A stretch of DNA of 64,000 nucleotides from Muscardinus avellanarius (GCA_963383645.1 OY726561.1:137826227-137890226); one strand, 5' to 3'; numbered from the stretch's first letter, positions 10,883 to 21,115 are shown. Numbers and translations are program-made. Notes: generated by a model not told the origin, from the sequence alone.

Positions 10883-11162
10883 CTAGGAATTAATCCCAGG
10901 GACATCTACCTCCAAGCTACATTCTCAGCCCTATATATATTTTTGAAACAGGGTCTTGCTGGGTGCTGTCTCTCTAAGTTACTGAGGCTGATCTTGAACC
11001 TGTGATTCTCCAGTCTCAGCCTCCCAAGTGCTGTGACTGCAGGCCTGCATAACCACCAAGTGCTGTGACTGCAGGCCTGCATAACCACCAAGTGCTGTGA
11101 CTGCAGGCCTGCATAACCACCAAGTGCTGTGACTGCAGGCCTGCATAACCATGCCCGGCTAG
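10880..11162 (-). mobile_element. B1-dID SINE with internal minisatellite
   Basis: ID half from 10884, B1 half from 10945. Near its B1 start the element contains four tandem 32-bp copies (11026-11153), then the normal catgcccggcta end. Confidence 0.9.
11026..11153. repeat. 32-bp minisatellite, four copies
   Basis: Units start at 11026, 11058, 11090 and 11122. Each begins aagtgctgtgactgcaggcc and ends in gcataaccacc; the first three are identical. The unit is SINE B1 sequence amplified in place. Confidence 0.95.
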
Positions 11163-12109
11163 CTTTTTTATCTTCACAGCTGAGGATGGGTGGCTCTTCT
11201 TGGAGTCTCAGCTTCCCTCTCAGTTTTTGATGTTTAGCGTTACTTTCTGAAGATCTCTTTCTGGTGGTCTGAGCCAGGGTCTGCTTGGAGCTTGTGTGCC
11301 TCCATCGGCTACTGGTTGGGTAACTCGCCTCATAGGAGAGGCCATGCTCACTGGCTCCGAGTCCAGCCTCCCAGGGAGCACTTCATCTGGAGTCACCCCT
11401 TACCTTAAGGTGCGTGCCGTTCTCTACTGATGCCCAGTGATTTCTGTCCCACAGCTCTGCTTGTGCGGTCTTAGGATTTTCTGCTTCACCCTGGCTGACC
11501 CAATTTCCTCCCATGGCAATCTGGTTTGACGGCTGTTTGGGGTGCACAGCGACGGAGTCCACCTCCATGTCACTCGCAGTCACCCTGATGGAATGGTTAT
11601 TTTGACGACACCCCAGCAGGTGGCAGTAAAATGTTTTGAGCAAAAGTGCTGCCTTTTTCTGAGCTGCACAAAGTCCCCAGAGAAGCCAGCTTCCGTGCCT
11701 GTCCGGGAGCCGGCCTGCACCAACAGATGGGTGTACAGGCCACTTGTGGCCCCTCTCCTCTTACTCTTTATAGTTAACCACACCTGACTATGTTTAGGGA
11801 AGAGGCGATATACAGGAAAAGCCTCCTACGTTGGGAAGGGGCACTCCTTTTTATCTCACTTTCTGTTGCCAGGAATTGCAGGATAGAGCTGCAGGGAGCC
11901 CTAGCTCAGCCTCAGCCCTTCCTTGCATTCCGGTCTTACTTCTTTACCTTCTGCAATTCCTCTGTAGACAAGGCCACGTTGCAGGGTGGATCTGATGAAG
12001 AGTCTTGCATGGAATGCTACTTTCTTTATGTCCACCAATGGTACATGGCCCTAGAGATGGGAGGGGCATTCTATACAGAATTCCTTTTTTCTTTAAAGAA
12101 AGTGATTAT
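11163..12109. other. Unique sequence with a candidate CTCF site
   Basis: About 0.95 kb without mobile elements and fairly GC-rich around 11280-11760. Frames at 11542-11787 and 11790-12233 are open by chance; the latter runs into the SINE at 12110. Confidence 0.5.
11613..11626 (+). promoter_or_regulatory. Candidate CTCF binding motif
   Basis: CCAGCAGGTGGCAG fits every position of the CTCF core consensus CCASYAGRKGGCRS. It lies in unique, relatively GC-rich DNA rather than inside a SINE. CTCF is the zinc-finger protein that anchors chromatin loops. Binding is not shown; the motif orientation is +. Confidence 0.5.
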
Positions 12110-12213
12110 CCAGATGCAGTGGTATGCACCTGTAATACGAGTACTTGGGAGGCTGAGACAAGAGGATCACAGCCTCAGCAACTTAGTGGGACCCTGTTTA
12201 AAAAAAAAAAAAG
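12110..12213 (+). mobile_element. B1-type SINE monomer
   Basis: Only the B1 half is present, ending in gggaccctgtttaaaaaaa; no ID half follows. It is either an older monomer or a truncated copy. Confidence 0.75.
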
Positions 12214-12269
12214 GAAATTTAAAAACCACTTAAAGGGTTTCATATATTAGAGAAAATATACTATTTATT

Positions 12270-12679
12270 TTTTTGAGACTGGATAATCTTGCTTAGCATA
12301 TATTCTCTCAAGTTTTATCTATTTTCCTGCAGATGATAAGATCTTGTTCTTCTTTATGGCTGAGTAAAATCCAGTTGTGTGGATTCACAGGTTTTGTGAT
12401 CCACCATCTTCTGAGGGGCTCCTAGGCTGGTTCCATAATTCGTCTGTTGTGAGTTGTGCCACTAAAACTTGGATGGATGTGCATCCATCGCTAGACCATT
12501 CTGACTTCAGTGCCTTTGGAAAGATGCCCAGGAGTGGCATAGCTGGGTTTTATGGTGGTCCCATTCTCAATCTTCTGAGTAATCTTTGCACTGATCTCCA
12601 TAGTGCCTGTCGTAGTTTGCAGTCTCACCAACAGTGTATAAGAGTCCCAATTTTTCCACATTCTTGCCAGCATCTATTC
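12270..12679 (-). mobile_element. L1 ORF2 3' segment, inverted part of a twin-primed insertion
   Basis: Antisense L1 ORF2 C-terminal coding region (gcttagcatat ... agatgcccaggagtgg ... gtctcaccaacagtgt ... ttcttgccagcatc). At about 12680 the sequence switches to sense-strand L1 3' UTR, which is the classical structure of a 5'-inverted L1. Confidence 0.75.
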
Positions 12680-12960
12680 AGAAAAAAGGGTAATGTTAGG
12701 TAGAAGAGCAGAGACTCCAGTGTAGTGATAAAGAGGTTTTAGGGGAGGGAGGAGGGAGGACAGAGATGTAAAGAACATAACAGTTGGACCAATGCTAGAT
12801 AGGTATATATGAAGTTACCAGTTCCAGTCTCAAAGGCATGTTTGGGGAGGAGGAGAGGGAGGAGTGAGACTCAGAAGAAATGGCTTCAAGACTTGGGAGC
12901 ATGTCTGTTCCTATCAATGTACACCTAGTGTGATATATAGTTACAATGCACCAATAAGAA
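12680..12960 (+). mobile_element. L1 3' UTR, direct part of the same insertion
   Basis: Two purine-rich blocks (12737-12760 and 12845-12865), then tatatagttacaatgcacca and a short A-rich end at 12955. Together with 12270-12679 it forms one 5'-inverted L1. Confidence 0.7.
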
Positions 12961-14104
12961 TATTTGAAAACCACTAAAAGAAAAGAGTGGAGAAATGAAA
13001 GGGGACTATTTGGTGATTCCAAGAGGAGAGTGCTGTGATGTGAATCGTTTGGACTATGGAATTGCATCTACCTGGAGGTCCATAAAGCTGTGGCATCGTG
13101 TGTGAGGGTCCACCCGGAGGAGCACAGCTCTGCAGTGATGGCCTCCATGCTCATCCATTTCAGAAGGCGTTTGGGAAGGAGACTCTACAGCCACACCCTG
13201 CAGGGCTGGACGCCATCCCTCAGCCCCATGGGATCCAAGGAGAAACCCCACACACCTGTCACTCAGTTCCACCTTGATTTATACTTTCTCCCTGAGAACC
13301 TGCTCTCCTCTGAAAAGTCCCTGGGAATGTTCTCTGCTCAGGAGAACAGAACGTGTCAAAACCCGGTTTTGACGATTCCAGAATATTTACTGATAGTTCG
13401 TGGGTTGACTTGGTATGTGGACGGTGAGGTGACTCAACCTACTGCCCCCACTACGCTGGTGTATGGGAGATTGTCTCAGATTTTTTTTTCTAGAAGCGAC
13501 GGGACAGATATGTAGGTATGAAAAAGAACTGAAATGGGTAAAAAGAAAGATGGTTTCTAGCATTATTGAACAGTTAATCTTAGGACAGTCTACCCTTCCC
13601 AGACTTGATTTCTCTTATATGAAATGTGGGGTATGGAAGAGGAGATGTTTCTGGGATTCTCTGGTTCGGGTGCTGTATAATCTGGAAGGAATTTCCAAGG
13701 TGAGCATTGAGTCACTAAGCGTAAGGACGGCCAGGGCCCGGCACTTTGCTGCCACGCTGGCCATTACTGGTCCCTCTCTTCTGTCCTCTTGAGCCTGGTA
13801 TGTTCTCAGAATCTTAAGCACACACTTACCAGGAGGCCTTTGCCAATCAACTGCAGGCAACTTTACAGATAAAATCTTGCCATCCCAGGCGGTGAGAACT
13901 CAAAGTTCTATATCTCTCATCATATTGGGATTTCCATTTTCCTAACAGCTCCTAAAGCCAATCAGTTGCTTATGACAACAGTTATCATTTTCAACTATAC
14001 TTTTATTGGCGCATTGTGCTTACGCAGCACAGCGGATTTCCCAGGGGATGGGAACCTACGTGCAGAGAGCACTCGGCGTGTTTCCCTCCGGTCCTGCCTC
14101 ACTC
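12961..14104. other. Unique sequence
   Basis: About 1.1 kb. The longest frame (13090-13515, +, 141 codons) has no recognisable domain, no clear splice context and no codon signature that I can defend, so it is left uncalled. Confidence 0.5.
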
Positions 14105-14399
14105 TCTCCCCTTTCCTGTGCGTGTCTTTGAGATGGTATTGATAATTTAATATTTGCACATAGCATTGTTTTGACTGTTGCCTTCATCAGGCCTCCTCTT
14201 CCCCTTCCCCACCCTCTCCCTCCAAACCCCTTACACTATTCTCCTGGTCTCTCTCCTGATTTATCCGAAGTCTCTTTTGTTTCCTGTTTCCTCTCTAGCT
14301 TCTACCTAGGAGGGGAAAAAAAACCAAAACCATGATCCTTGACTTTCCGAGACTGGCTTCTCCCACTTTGCATAGTATTCCTTAGTTCCAGAGACTAGG
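14105..14399 (-). mobile_element. L1 3' segment, direct part of a 5'-inverted L1
   Basis: Antisense L1 3' UTR and ORF2 end: ctcctgatttatccgaagtc, ccatgatccttgactttccg, and the tttgcatagtattcc end. Similar to 25290-25420, which covers the same part of L1. Confidence 0.65.
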
Positions 14400-14457
14400 A
14401 ATGGAACCACTCCATGATCCAGCTACACCATTCCTTGGTATCTTTGCAGAAGAATTA
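14400..14457 (+). mobile_element. L1 ORF2 piece, inverted 5' part
   Basis: Sense-strand ORF2 C-terminal phrase (ccatgatccagctacaccat, then ccttggtatctttgcagaag). Its orientation is opposite to the adjoining 14105-14399, as expected from twin priming of a minus-strand L1. Confidence 0.55.
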
Positions 14458-14662
14458 ATACCAGATATGGTGGCACATGCTTATAATATCTGTACTTGGG
14501 AGACTGAGACAGGAGGATTGCAGGTTCAGGGCCAGCCTCAGCAACTTAGTGAGACCCTTAACAACCTAGTGAGATCCTGTTTCAAAATAAAAAATAAAAA
14601 AATAGAGCTTGGAGTATAGCTTGGAGGTAGAATGACCCTGGGTTCCATCCTCAGTTCTGCAA

Positions 14663-14701
<39 letters not shown>

Positions 14702-14742
14702 GGCTGGGGTGTAGCTTGGGGGTAGAATGTTCCTGTGTTTGT
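14458..14742 (+). mobile_element. B1-dID SINE with an extra ID half
   Basis: B1 half 14460-14590, ID half 14603-14658, then (AAAT)n, then a second ID-like segment at 14703-14742 (ggctggggtgtagcttgggg). The extra ID half may be a small tandem duplication or a second truncated insertion. Confidence 0.85.
14659..14702. repeat. (AAAT)n microsatellite
   Basis: About eleven AAAT units in the SINE tail. Confidence 0.95.
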
Positions 14743-14744
14743 TT

Positions 14745-14746
14745 GA

Positions 14747-14784
<38 letters not shown>

Positions 14785-14838
14785 CTCTCCTCTCTCTCCT
14801 CTCTCTCCTCTCTATCTCTCCCCCCTCTGTCACACACA

Positions 14839-14876
<38 letters not shown>
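14745..14876. repeat. (TC)n and (CA)n compound microsatellite
   Basis: CT repeats with short interruptions (14745-14823), followed by CA repeats (14830-14876). It continues the tail of the preceding SINE. Confidence 0.95.
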
Positions 14877-14879
<3 letters not shown>

Positions 14880-15411
14880 GTGATAATACAGACATATTTA
14901 TGTTTATAGCAGCATAATTCATAATAACCAAATTAATTATGGAACCAACATAGGCAGCCACTAACAAATAAATATATAAAAATGTGATATACATACATTG
15001 TAATTTTACAAAGCCATAAAGATTAACAAAATCATGTTATTTGCAGGAAAATAGACAAGAATTCTCTTGACAGATGTCTCAGGATAAACTTACAAACCAG
15101 ATTTTTAGCATATATTGAGAAAAGAATGTCTGAGTGTGAAAGTGAATGAAGTTTATACTACCTTAAGTAGGAGAGATAGTGAGTGGGAAAAAGAAGTTTG
15201 GACTGGAAACATTCTCACATCTCAGGATAGGGGTAAATAAATCTCCTTGGCTGATAATGTGTTAGCGATTCATTGTCTGCATTCTCCAGGGACAAGAACT
15301 ACTGTGTTCAAGGGCTTACATCCTATATATATATATTTATGTTAATCCTTTGAATCTTATTTTAGCACAGTATTGCACAATTCAGTCACCATGTATTTCA
15401 TGAGATCAGTT
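14877..15411. other. AT-rich unique sequence
   Basis: Likely old L1-derived DNA at the left (gcataattcataataaccaaa resembles L1), but too degenerate to assign. No gene signal. Confidence 0.4.
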
Positions 15412-15590
15412 TTTACCGGTTGTTCTCAGACTTTATAGGTAACAGAACCTCCTAGAGAACTTAAAAAAATTGCCATTTCTTGGCTCCCATCTGCAGAGAG
15501 TCTGACCTAATAGGAGTTAGTGCCTAGAAATAGGATTTTTTTAAGAGCCAAGTCTATCATCTTCCTTAGGTCACAATTTGAGGAATGGTT
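15412..15590. mobile_element. MER5-like hAT-Charlie DNA transposon remnant
   Basis: Pattern gttctcagacttta ... cctcctagagaacttaaaa ... agagtctgacctaatagg ... aggattttttt ... cacaatttgaggaatgg matches the palindromic layout of MER5-type non-autonomous elements. Confidence 0.5.
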
Positions 15591-15774
15591 GTCCTTTCTA
15601 TGTTGTGGTAGTTCTCTCCTGAATTTAAAACCGGGTATTTATAGCTTCCATTTTTCATGCAAGTGTGCCTCACAATACTGTTCATATTGTATATTAAAGG
15701 GTAGATTCAAAGAACTGTACAGAAAACAGACGTGATTATCGCTTAGGATCCCTCAGTCAGCATTATCACTGACG

Positions 15775-16166
15775 TCATCCAGAAAGCCTGGCCATATGGC
15801 TCAGAGGAAGAAAGATTTATTTGCTCACAGATTTTGGAGATTTGGGGTTCAGTCCATGTGAGGCTGGGGTCTGTGGATCTCAGGGCAGGGTGACGGGAAG
15901 CCAAGAGAGGGAGAGAGTAAGACTGCACTCTCATCACGGAGAGCAAAAGCAAAAGAGCCAGAAAACAGGGAGATTAGGAGACAAAAGTACAGTCCCCAAG
16001 GATACCAGAGCCCCGCCTTCCTCAGCCTCGCCCGCCTGCCTAGGGTACCACCCAGCAAATCCATTACAGTGGATTCACCACTGATGAGATCATAGCCCTC
16101 ATCACTCAATACACAAACTCTGAACATAATTAATACATGAGCTCTTCAGGGGACATTCTGTCTGAC
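15775..16166 (-). mobile_element. MaLR-type LTR
   Basis: Reverse-oriented ERVL-MaLR LTR. On the minus strand it opens near agaatgtcccctgaagagct and reads through gtggtaccctaggcaggcgg toward an AGAAAGATTTATTTGCTC-complement end. The right end touches copy 1 of the 68-bp duplication. Confidence 0.6.
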
Positions 16167-16234
16167 CATTACCCCGATGGCAACACTGCTCATAGATCCA
16201 TGTGATAATACTGCATCTTTGGCATCTAGAGATG
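16167..16234 (+). repeat. 68-bp local duplication, copy 1
   Basis: cattaccccgatggcaacac ... ggcatctagagatg; about 91% identical by eye to 17238-17305. It lies just outside the MaLR LTR. Confidence 0.85.
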
Positions 16235-16345
16235 GAAAACACAACACTGAAGAGATGCTATGAACTCAGCAATACCTGTAAATGCATCTGTGTTTCATTA
16301 GGCTAAAAGGATCCATGGATATATATGTGTGTGCAACTCTTTGTC

Positions 16346-16366
16346 TCCTTCCTTCCTTCCTTCCTC
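16346..16366. repeat. (CCTT)n microsatellite
   Basis: Five CCTT units ahead of the SINE at 16388. Confidence 0.9.
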
Positions 16367-16387
16367 TCTTTATTTCCATATTTAATT

Positions 16388-16578
16388 ATTTTTTGAATAC
16401 AAGGGATTGAACTCAGAGGCATTCTACATCCCAGCCCTATTTTATTCTTATTTTGAAACAGGGTCTTGTTAGGTTGACGAGAGTCTCACTACCTGCTGAC
16501 ACTATTCTTGAACCTGCAGTCCTCCTCTCTCGGCCTCTGAAGTACAGGGGTTATAGGCATGTGCTACCATGCCTGGAT
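16388..16578 (-). mobile_element. B1-dID SINE, older subfamily
   Basis: ID half gggattgaactcagaggcat, B1 half ending ggcatgtgctaccatgcctgg. Confidence 0.87.
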
Positions 16579-16705
16579 AATACTTTACTTAATCTACATA
16601 TAGCACATTAGGAGGCCTCTTGAAGAATTTAGTGCATTAACCCCATGTGTTTCCCATCCTACCCCATGGGATTCATAACAGAAATTTGAATAGTTTGGGA
16701 TATGA

Positions 16706-16849
16706 GAAAAAGACTTGGGTTTGAATTCCACAAGGGATACATACTGGCTGAGTTGTGTAGTTCTTTAACTCATAAACCTCAGTTTCTTCATCTGCAAAAA
16801 GATAATGGCCAATATATTCCTCTTCAGTTTGATGAAAAGATTAAACAAA
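16706..16849 (+). mobile_element. MIR SINE fragment
   Basis: acttgggtttgaattcca ... agttctttaactcataaacc ... tcagtttcttcatctgcaaa ... gattaaac follows the MIR order. Confidence 0.65.
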
Positions 16850-17193
16850 GCCCAGTATGATGGCACATGCCTGTAATCCCAGAAGTTGGCAGACTGAAAC
16901 AGGAAGATCACAAGTTCAAGGCGAGCCTTGACAACTTAGTGAAACCCTGTTTCAAAATAAAAAAAAAATAGCCGGGTGTGGTAGTGCACATTTGTAATTC
17001 TTGCGCTTGGGAGGCAGAGACAGGAGAATCGCGCAGGTTCGAAGCCAGCTGCGCTGGTTTAAGAGACCCTGTTTCCAAATAAAAATATAAAATAGGTCTG
17101 GGAGTGTAGCCTGGGGGTAGAAGGGTTTCCAGGAACCCCAGTACCACCAAAAAAAAAAAAATCAGAGGTAGAATACTTTTGGGTTCAATGTCC

Positions 17194-17197
<4 letters not shown>
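16850..17197 (+). mobile_element. Older B1-dID SINE, split by a younger one
   Basis: B1 half 16850-16969; ID half 17162-17197 (atcagaggtagaatactttt...ccagtaac). The young SINE 16970-17161 sits in its A-rich linker, which fixes the order of insertion. Confidence 0.88.
16970..17161 (+). mobile_element. Young B1-dID SINE nested in an older SINE
   Basis: Shows gcgctggtttaagagaccct, ccaaataaaaatataaaata and ggtttccaggaaccccagta. Inserted within the A-rich linker of 16850-17197; target duplications are hidden in the A runs. Confidence 0.92.

Positions 17198-17237
<40 letters not shown>
17198..17237. repeat. (CA)n microsatellite
   Basis: About twenty CA units, in the tail position of the split SINE. 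Confidence 0.95.
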
Positions 17238-17238
<1 letters not shown>

Positions 17239-17305
17239 ATTACCCCTATGGCAAAACTACTCATAGATCCATGTGATTATATTGCATCTTTGGCATCTAG
17301 AGATG
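17238..17305 (+). repeat. 68-bp local duplication, copy 2
   Basis: cattacccctatggcaaaac ... ggcatctagagatga; starts exactly where the CA repeat ends. Partner of 16167-16234. Confidence 0.85.
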
Positions 17306-18290
17306 ATAGATTACAGATAGATAATGAATGAATGAAGCACCTGTTTAATCCACGGCCCCAGAAGTGTTTGCAGTGTGTTGCTCTTGGCTCAGTTCACATG
17401 TCCCAGAGCTTTCATCCTGTACTGAGATGGTTTGGGGAAATGTCCACCAGCTTTTCGTGACTGTCAGAGAATTGACCAAGGGACTACAAACCCCAGTAAT
17501 TCTGGGAACATAAGGTGTAGAACTGGAGTGGGCTCCTACAAGTCATCAGTATCTGACACTATTGTTTTTTATTTAAAAAAGAAAAAAAATTCTTGGCACT
17601 GGAGGAACGGCACAGAACAAACAACCACCCCGTCTCCTTTCACTCGGAGAGGAACACAAGGATCGTCACCCGTAATTAGCGTGTTTCTGTTCTTAATGTT
17701 CCCAAGTTAAGCCTACAGATGGAGCTGAGGTTATTACCGCCACTTGGAACAGCCTTTTTCACTTCTCATCAGCAGAGAGCAGGAGGACGCTTGTGTTTCT
17801 CTTTTCTTCTGTGACTCTTCTATAATTTGACACCAAAAATGCTCAGGCTGGGGTTTTAATTTGAATATCTATGGTATAAAATTACCAGTGTTCACCTCCC
17901 CTAGCATTTTCCTGACAAATTAATTGCCAATACAATTTTCAGTAGCAAGTATGTGTGGTGCGTGGCGGGGTTGAGGGTTCAGTTTACAAGAGGTAATTAT
18001 GGGTGCCCTTGGCCGGGAAAGAGCAGAGATGATGTTGAAGGAGCCCGTGTTTGGGGTAAGCAGCAGCTGTTCTCTTACCTGCTCCGTAGACCTGCACATC
18101 TGAGAAATACATGTAATTTGGAAGAAGTCATGCCTACCTTTGGTACACCTAATTTCATCTCTTATTCACTGTGTGATCTGTGGCTGCCCCGAGCTCCCTA
18201 AAACCCCTAAAACCCACTGTGCACCACTAGCACTTGGTTCTCAGCTTCCTCACTCCATTATTCAATATCCCAAGTCTTCAAAATATCAGG
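17306..18290. other. Unique sequence
   Basis: About 1 kb with no recognised repeat. Short frames (up to 92 codons) lack any recognisable feature. Confidence 0.5.
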
Positions 18291-18291
18291 G

Positions 18292-18482
18292 TAGAGCCAA
18301 GCATGGTGTTGAATGCAGGTAATACCAGTACTTGGGAGGCTGAGACAGGAGGATCATAGGTTCAAGGCCAGCCTTGGCAACTTAATAAGACCCTGTTTCA
18401 AGATGAAAAATTTTAAAATGGGCTGGAGGTGTAATTTAGTGGTGGGACACCCCTGGGTTCAATCCTTAGTATAACACACAAT
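18292..18482 (+). mobile_element. B1-dID SINE, older subfamily
   Basis: B1 half 18292-18404 and ID half 18418-18472 (gggctggaggtgtaatttag); followed by a C-rich/CA-rich end (18486-18502). Confidence 0.87.
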
Positions 18483-18502
18483 ACCGCCCCCCCCACACAC
18501 AC

Positions 18503-18978
18503 CAGGATAAATAAATCAACTGCAAAACCTCTAAGGTAGAGTTTATATCAGACTCTTTTGGTTAGGTCTAAGGGAAGGGGCAATTTTGTTACTACATCTG
18601 AAAGTAATTGGTCCCCTCTGGAAGATATGGAAAAATGTTCTGTTGGGAAGCAGCATGGATGACCTTTTAAGAAATGGTCTGCTCATGTTTAAGGCTTCAC
18701 TGAAAAGCCATTTCTCTGAAATACCACCTGTAGACGAGATGCTACAAGAATCTGCACAGTTGTAACTCTATAGTATTTGAGGCATTTGCCCTTAGAGTTA
18801 TTTGAGCTTTTATTGCATTTAATTTTAACAACATTAGTAGCAGCAAAAACCAAGAAGATACAACGAAAGTCAGTAAAACTTTCAAGATGGGATGAGGAAG
18901 GAGTGAAGAGGTAGGTGGTGAAAACAGAAGATATATAAACACTAAAATATCTTTCTTAAAAATTTTCAAGTTTTTTTT
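18503..18978. other. Unique sequence
   Basis: Nothing recognised; AT-rich in the right half. Confidence 0.5.
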
Positions 18979-18979
18979 T

Positions 18980-19169
18980 CTGGTGTGATATTGCACGCCT
19001 GTAATCCCAGTACTTGGGAGGCTGATATGGAAGGATGACAGATTCAAGACCAGTCTCATCAATTTAGCAAGTCCCTTAGCAACTAACAGGACCCTGTTTA
19101 AAAAAAAAATCAAAATAGGGCTGGGGGTGTAGCTTGGAGATAGAATGGTTAAATCCCCATTACAAAAAA
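18980..19169 (+). mobile_element. B1-dID SINE, older subfamily
   Basis: Contains the duplicated gcaactaacaggaccctgtt linker form and an ID half at 19117-19165; ends in a short (AT)n. Confidence 0.86.
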
Positions 19170-19184
19170 AATATATATATATTT

Positions 19185-19884
19185 TTGAAGTTTCACCACC
19201 ACTTTTAGAGATTTATTTTTGTTTCAATTTTTTTGGAAATAATGCGTTATAACACTATCATGTGACAAAGAGAAGTGTGCATACTTGATTCCACTAAGCC
19301 TTATTCTGTAGTTTCCCCTGTGATGTCAGTTGCTTTTAAAGATATTAAAGTTCCAGTGATGATGAGATGATATTTCTGGCACAATGGTTCCTGGAATAAT
19401 GGGATTGGAGAGGAGGGAAGGGCCTGTTGGTTGGCCAAGGTTAATGCATAAGGACTCCGTCCTGACTTCTTGATGAATTTAGATCTCATGGTCCAAACAG
19501 CTCAGTTACGAGGCTCCTGCCACGGTCCGTGGGAGACAGTTCTCCCAGTCACAGGCTGGTCAGCCTTAGTCAGAGGATGTCAGGACTGAGTGGGCGATCT
19601 AGTCCAACACTTGTTTAACAGATCAACTGCGTGGGGTTCATAGATGGACAGGGGGTTTTCTAGAAAGTTGGTAAGAGAACAGGGGCTGGAACCTGTGCCT
19701 GTCTTTAAAGCATCAGGGAACAGATGTTACAGAACCCATCAGCTTCTTTACAGGAGTGCAGACCTCGAATTCCCAATTTGGAAATCAGTATGCTCTACGC
19801 AATCCCCAGATTTAGGATGCTATTTGGTATAAACCTCAAGGTATTTACAGATGGATTTGGGGAGGGAGAGCAAAAGAGAATAGA
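19185..19884. other. Unique sequence
   Basis: About 0.7 kb; no repeat or exon recognised. Confidence 0.5.
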
Positions 19885-20075
19885 CACTGATTGAGCACCT
19901 GCTATTGCAAGGAGTTCATACCTTACATTGGCGTGAGGTTTTTTTTACATCTCCCTAAATCATTTTATTTATTAATTTTTTTTAATGAAAAACCAAGATC
20001 CAGAGAGGTTGAGCAATTTGCCCAAAGCCTCACGGATACAGCATAAGATCTAAACCCCAAACGCATTACCAAAGT
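19885..20075 (-). mobile_element. MIR SINE
   Basis: Antisense MIR order: gattgagcacctgctattg ... aaccaagatccagagaggttg ... gcaatttgcccaaagcctca. Interrupted by a T-rich stretch at 19940-19985. Confidence 0.65.
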
Positions 20076-20364
20076 TCACATGTGACCTTTCCCATGGACT
20101 CAACCTTTATTGTTTTATGATATTCAAGCATTATTTTTTTTTAGTCTTGCGAACACCAAGAAAACTACAAACAGGGTCTAGATATTCACCCTTCTCATCT
20201 AACTCAGGCATGTATTGTGCGTCTACCAGGTACTTAGCACTGTGCAAGGTATACAGAAAGTATGGGAATTGTGTGCAAGCGAGAAGGGCTCGTACATGTA
20301 AGAGCATCAGTTAAGTGTGGTTTACCACTGTGGTTAGAAGGAAATCCATTTCCCTGTGGCATTT

Positions 20365-20515
20365 ACCAGGCCCCACAGGTCAGCAGTGTCAATATCACCT
20401 GGACGCTCATTAGAAAGGAAGACCCTAGGCCTCACCCTGGACGTGCTGGAGCAGACTGCTAAGTCTAACAAGACCCCAGTTATTATGCTCACATTCAGGT
20501 TTGAGTGCAGACCAC
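20365..20515. mobile_element. MER5-type hAT-Charlie remnant
   Basis: tcagcagtgtcaatatcacc, tggacgctcattagaaagga, aggcctcaccctggacgtgc and a caggtttgag end match the MER5 family order. Confidence 0.7.
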
Positions 20516-20699
20516 AGTCTCTCTGACCATATTGCTCTGTTCCCATAGCCCTTTTCTTGCCTGCCTAATGTGCCTTTGCATAGACCATTTCTTCTGCCTG
20601 ATTGTTCTTTTCTCCAATTATTTCCTGGCTCTGCTTTATCATGCAGATTTTGAGCAATATTGTCTCAGAGAGTCTAAGAGTGCTGGCTTCTAGAAAGCT

Positions 20700-21115
20700 G
20701 TGTTATCTTGTTATATTTTTTTCATAGTAATTATTCTCTGAAATTACATCATTTATTTGTTTACACACTTATTATTATCTGCCTCCTCTCATTAGGATGT
20801 TAAGCTGTGTATGCAAGAATCTTTTTGCTTGGTACCAGGTACTGAATCCAGGGAATTCTACCCCTGAGCTACACTGCTAGCTCTTTTTATTTAAAAAAAA
20901 AACTCACAAAGTTGGGTTTTGATAAGTAGCTGAGGCTAGCCTAGAACTTGTGATCCTTCTGTCTCAGTCTCCCAAGTACCAGGACTGTAGAGATGGACCA
21001 CTGTGCCTGGCTACAGGGATGCTTTTGACTCTCTGATTCACTGCTTTATCCCCAACACCTGAAGCATTGCCTGGTTCAAGGTAGACATTCAGTAAGTGCT
21101 TTATGGATCAATAAA
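20700..21115 (+). mobile_element. L2 3' end, split by a SINE
   Basis: Left part about 20740-20829 (aggatgttaagctgtgtatg), right part 21014-21115 (tgctttatccccaacacctg, agcattgcctggttcaaggt, aagtgctttatggatcaata). The SINE at 20830-21013 interrupts it. Confidence 0.6.
20830..21013 (-). mobile_element. B1-dID SINE inserted in L2
   Basis: ID half 20836-20882, B1 half to 21013 (gaccactgtgcctggct). Confidence 0.86.

Noticed and set aside
10594..10905. Poly-serine (+) and poly-arginine (-) frames
   Set aside because: Translated microsatellite.
13090..13515. 141-codon + frame as a gene
   Set aside because: No domain, no splice or promoter context, no recognisable family. Chance remains the simplest reading.
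18292..18482. tRNA gene in the ID half of SINEs
   Set aside because: ID halves derive from a tRNA-Ala-like ancestor but do not fold into a complete tRNA here; the same applies to all other SINEs in the window.
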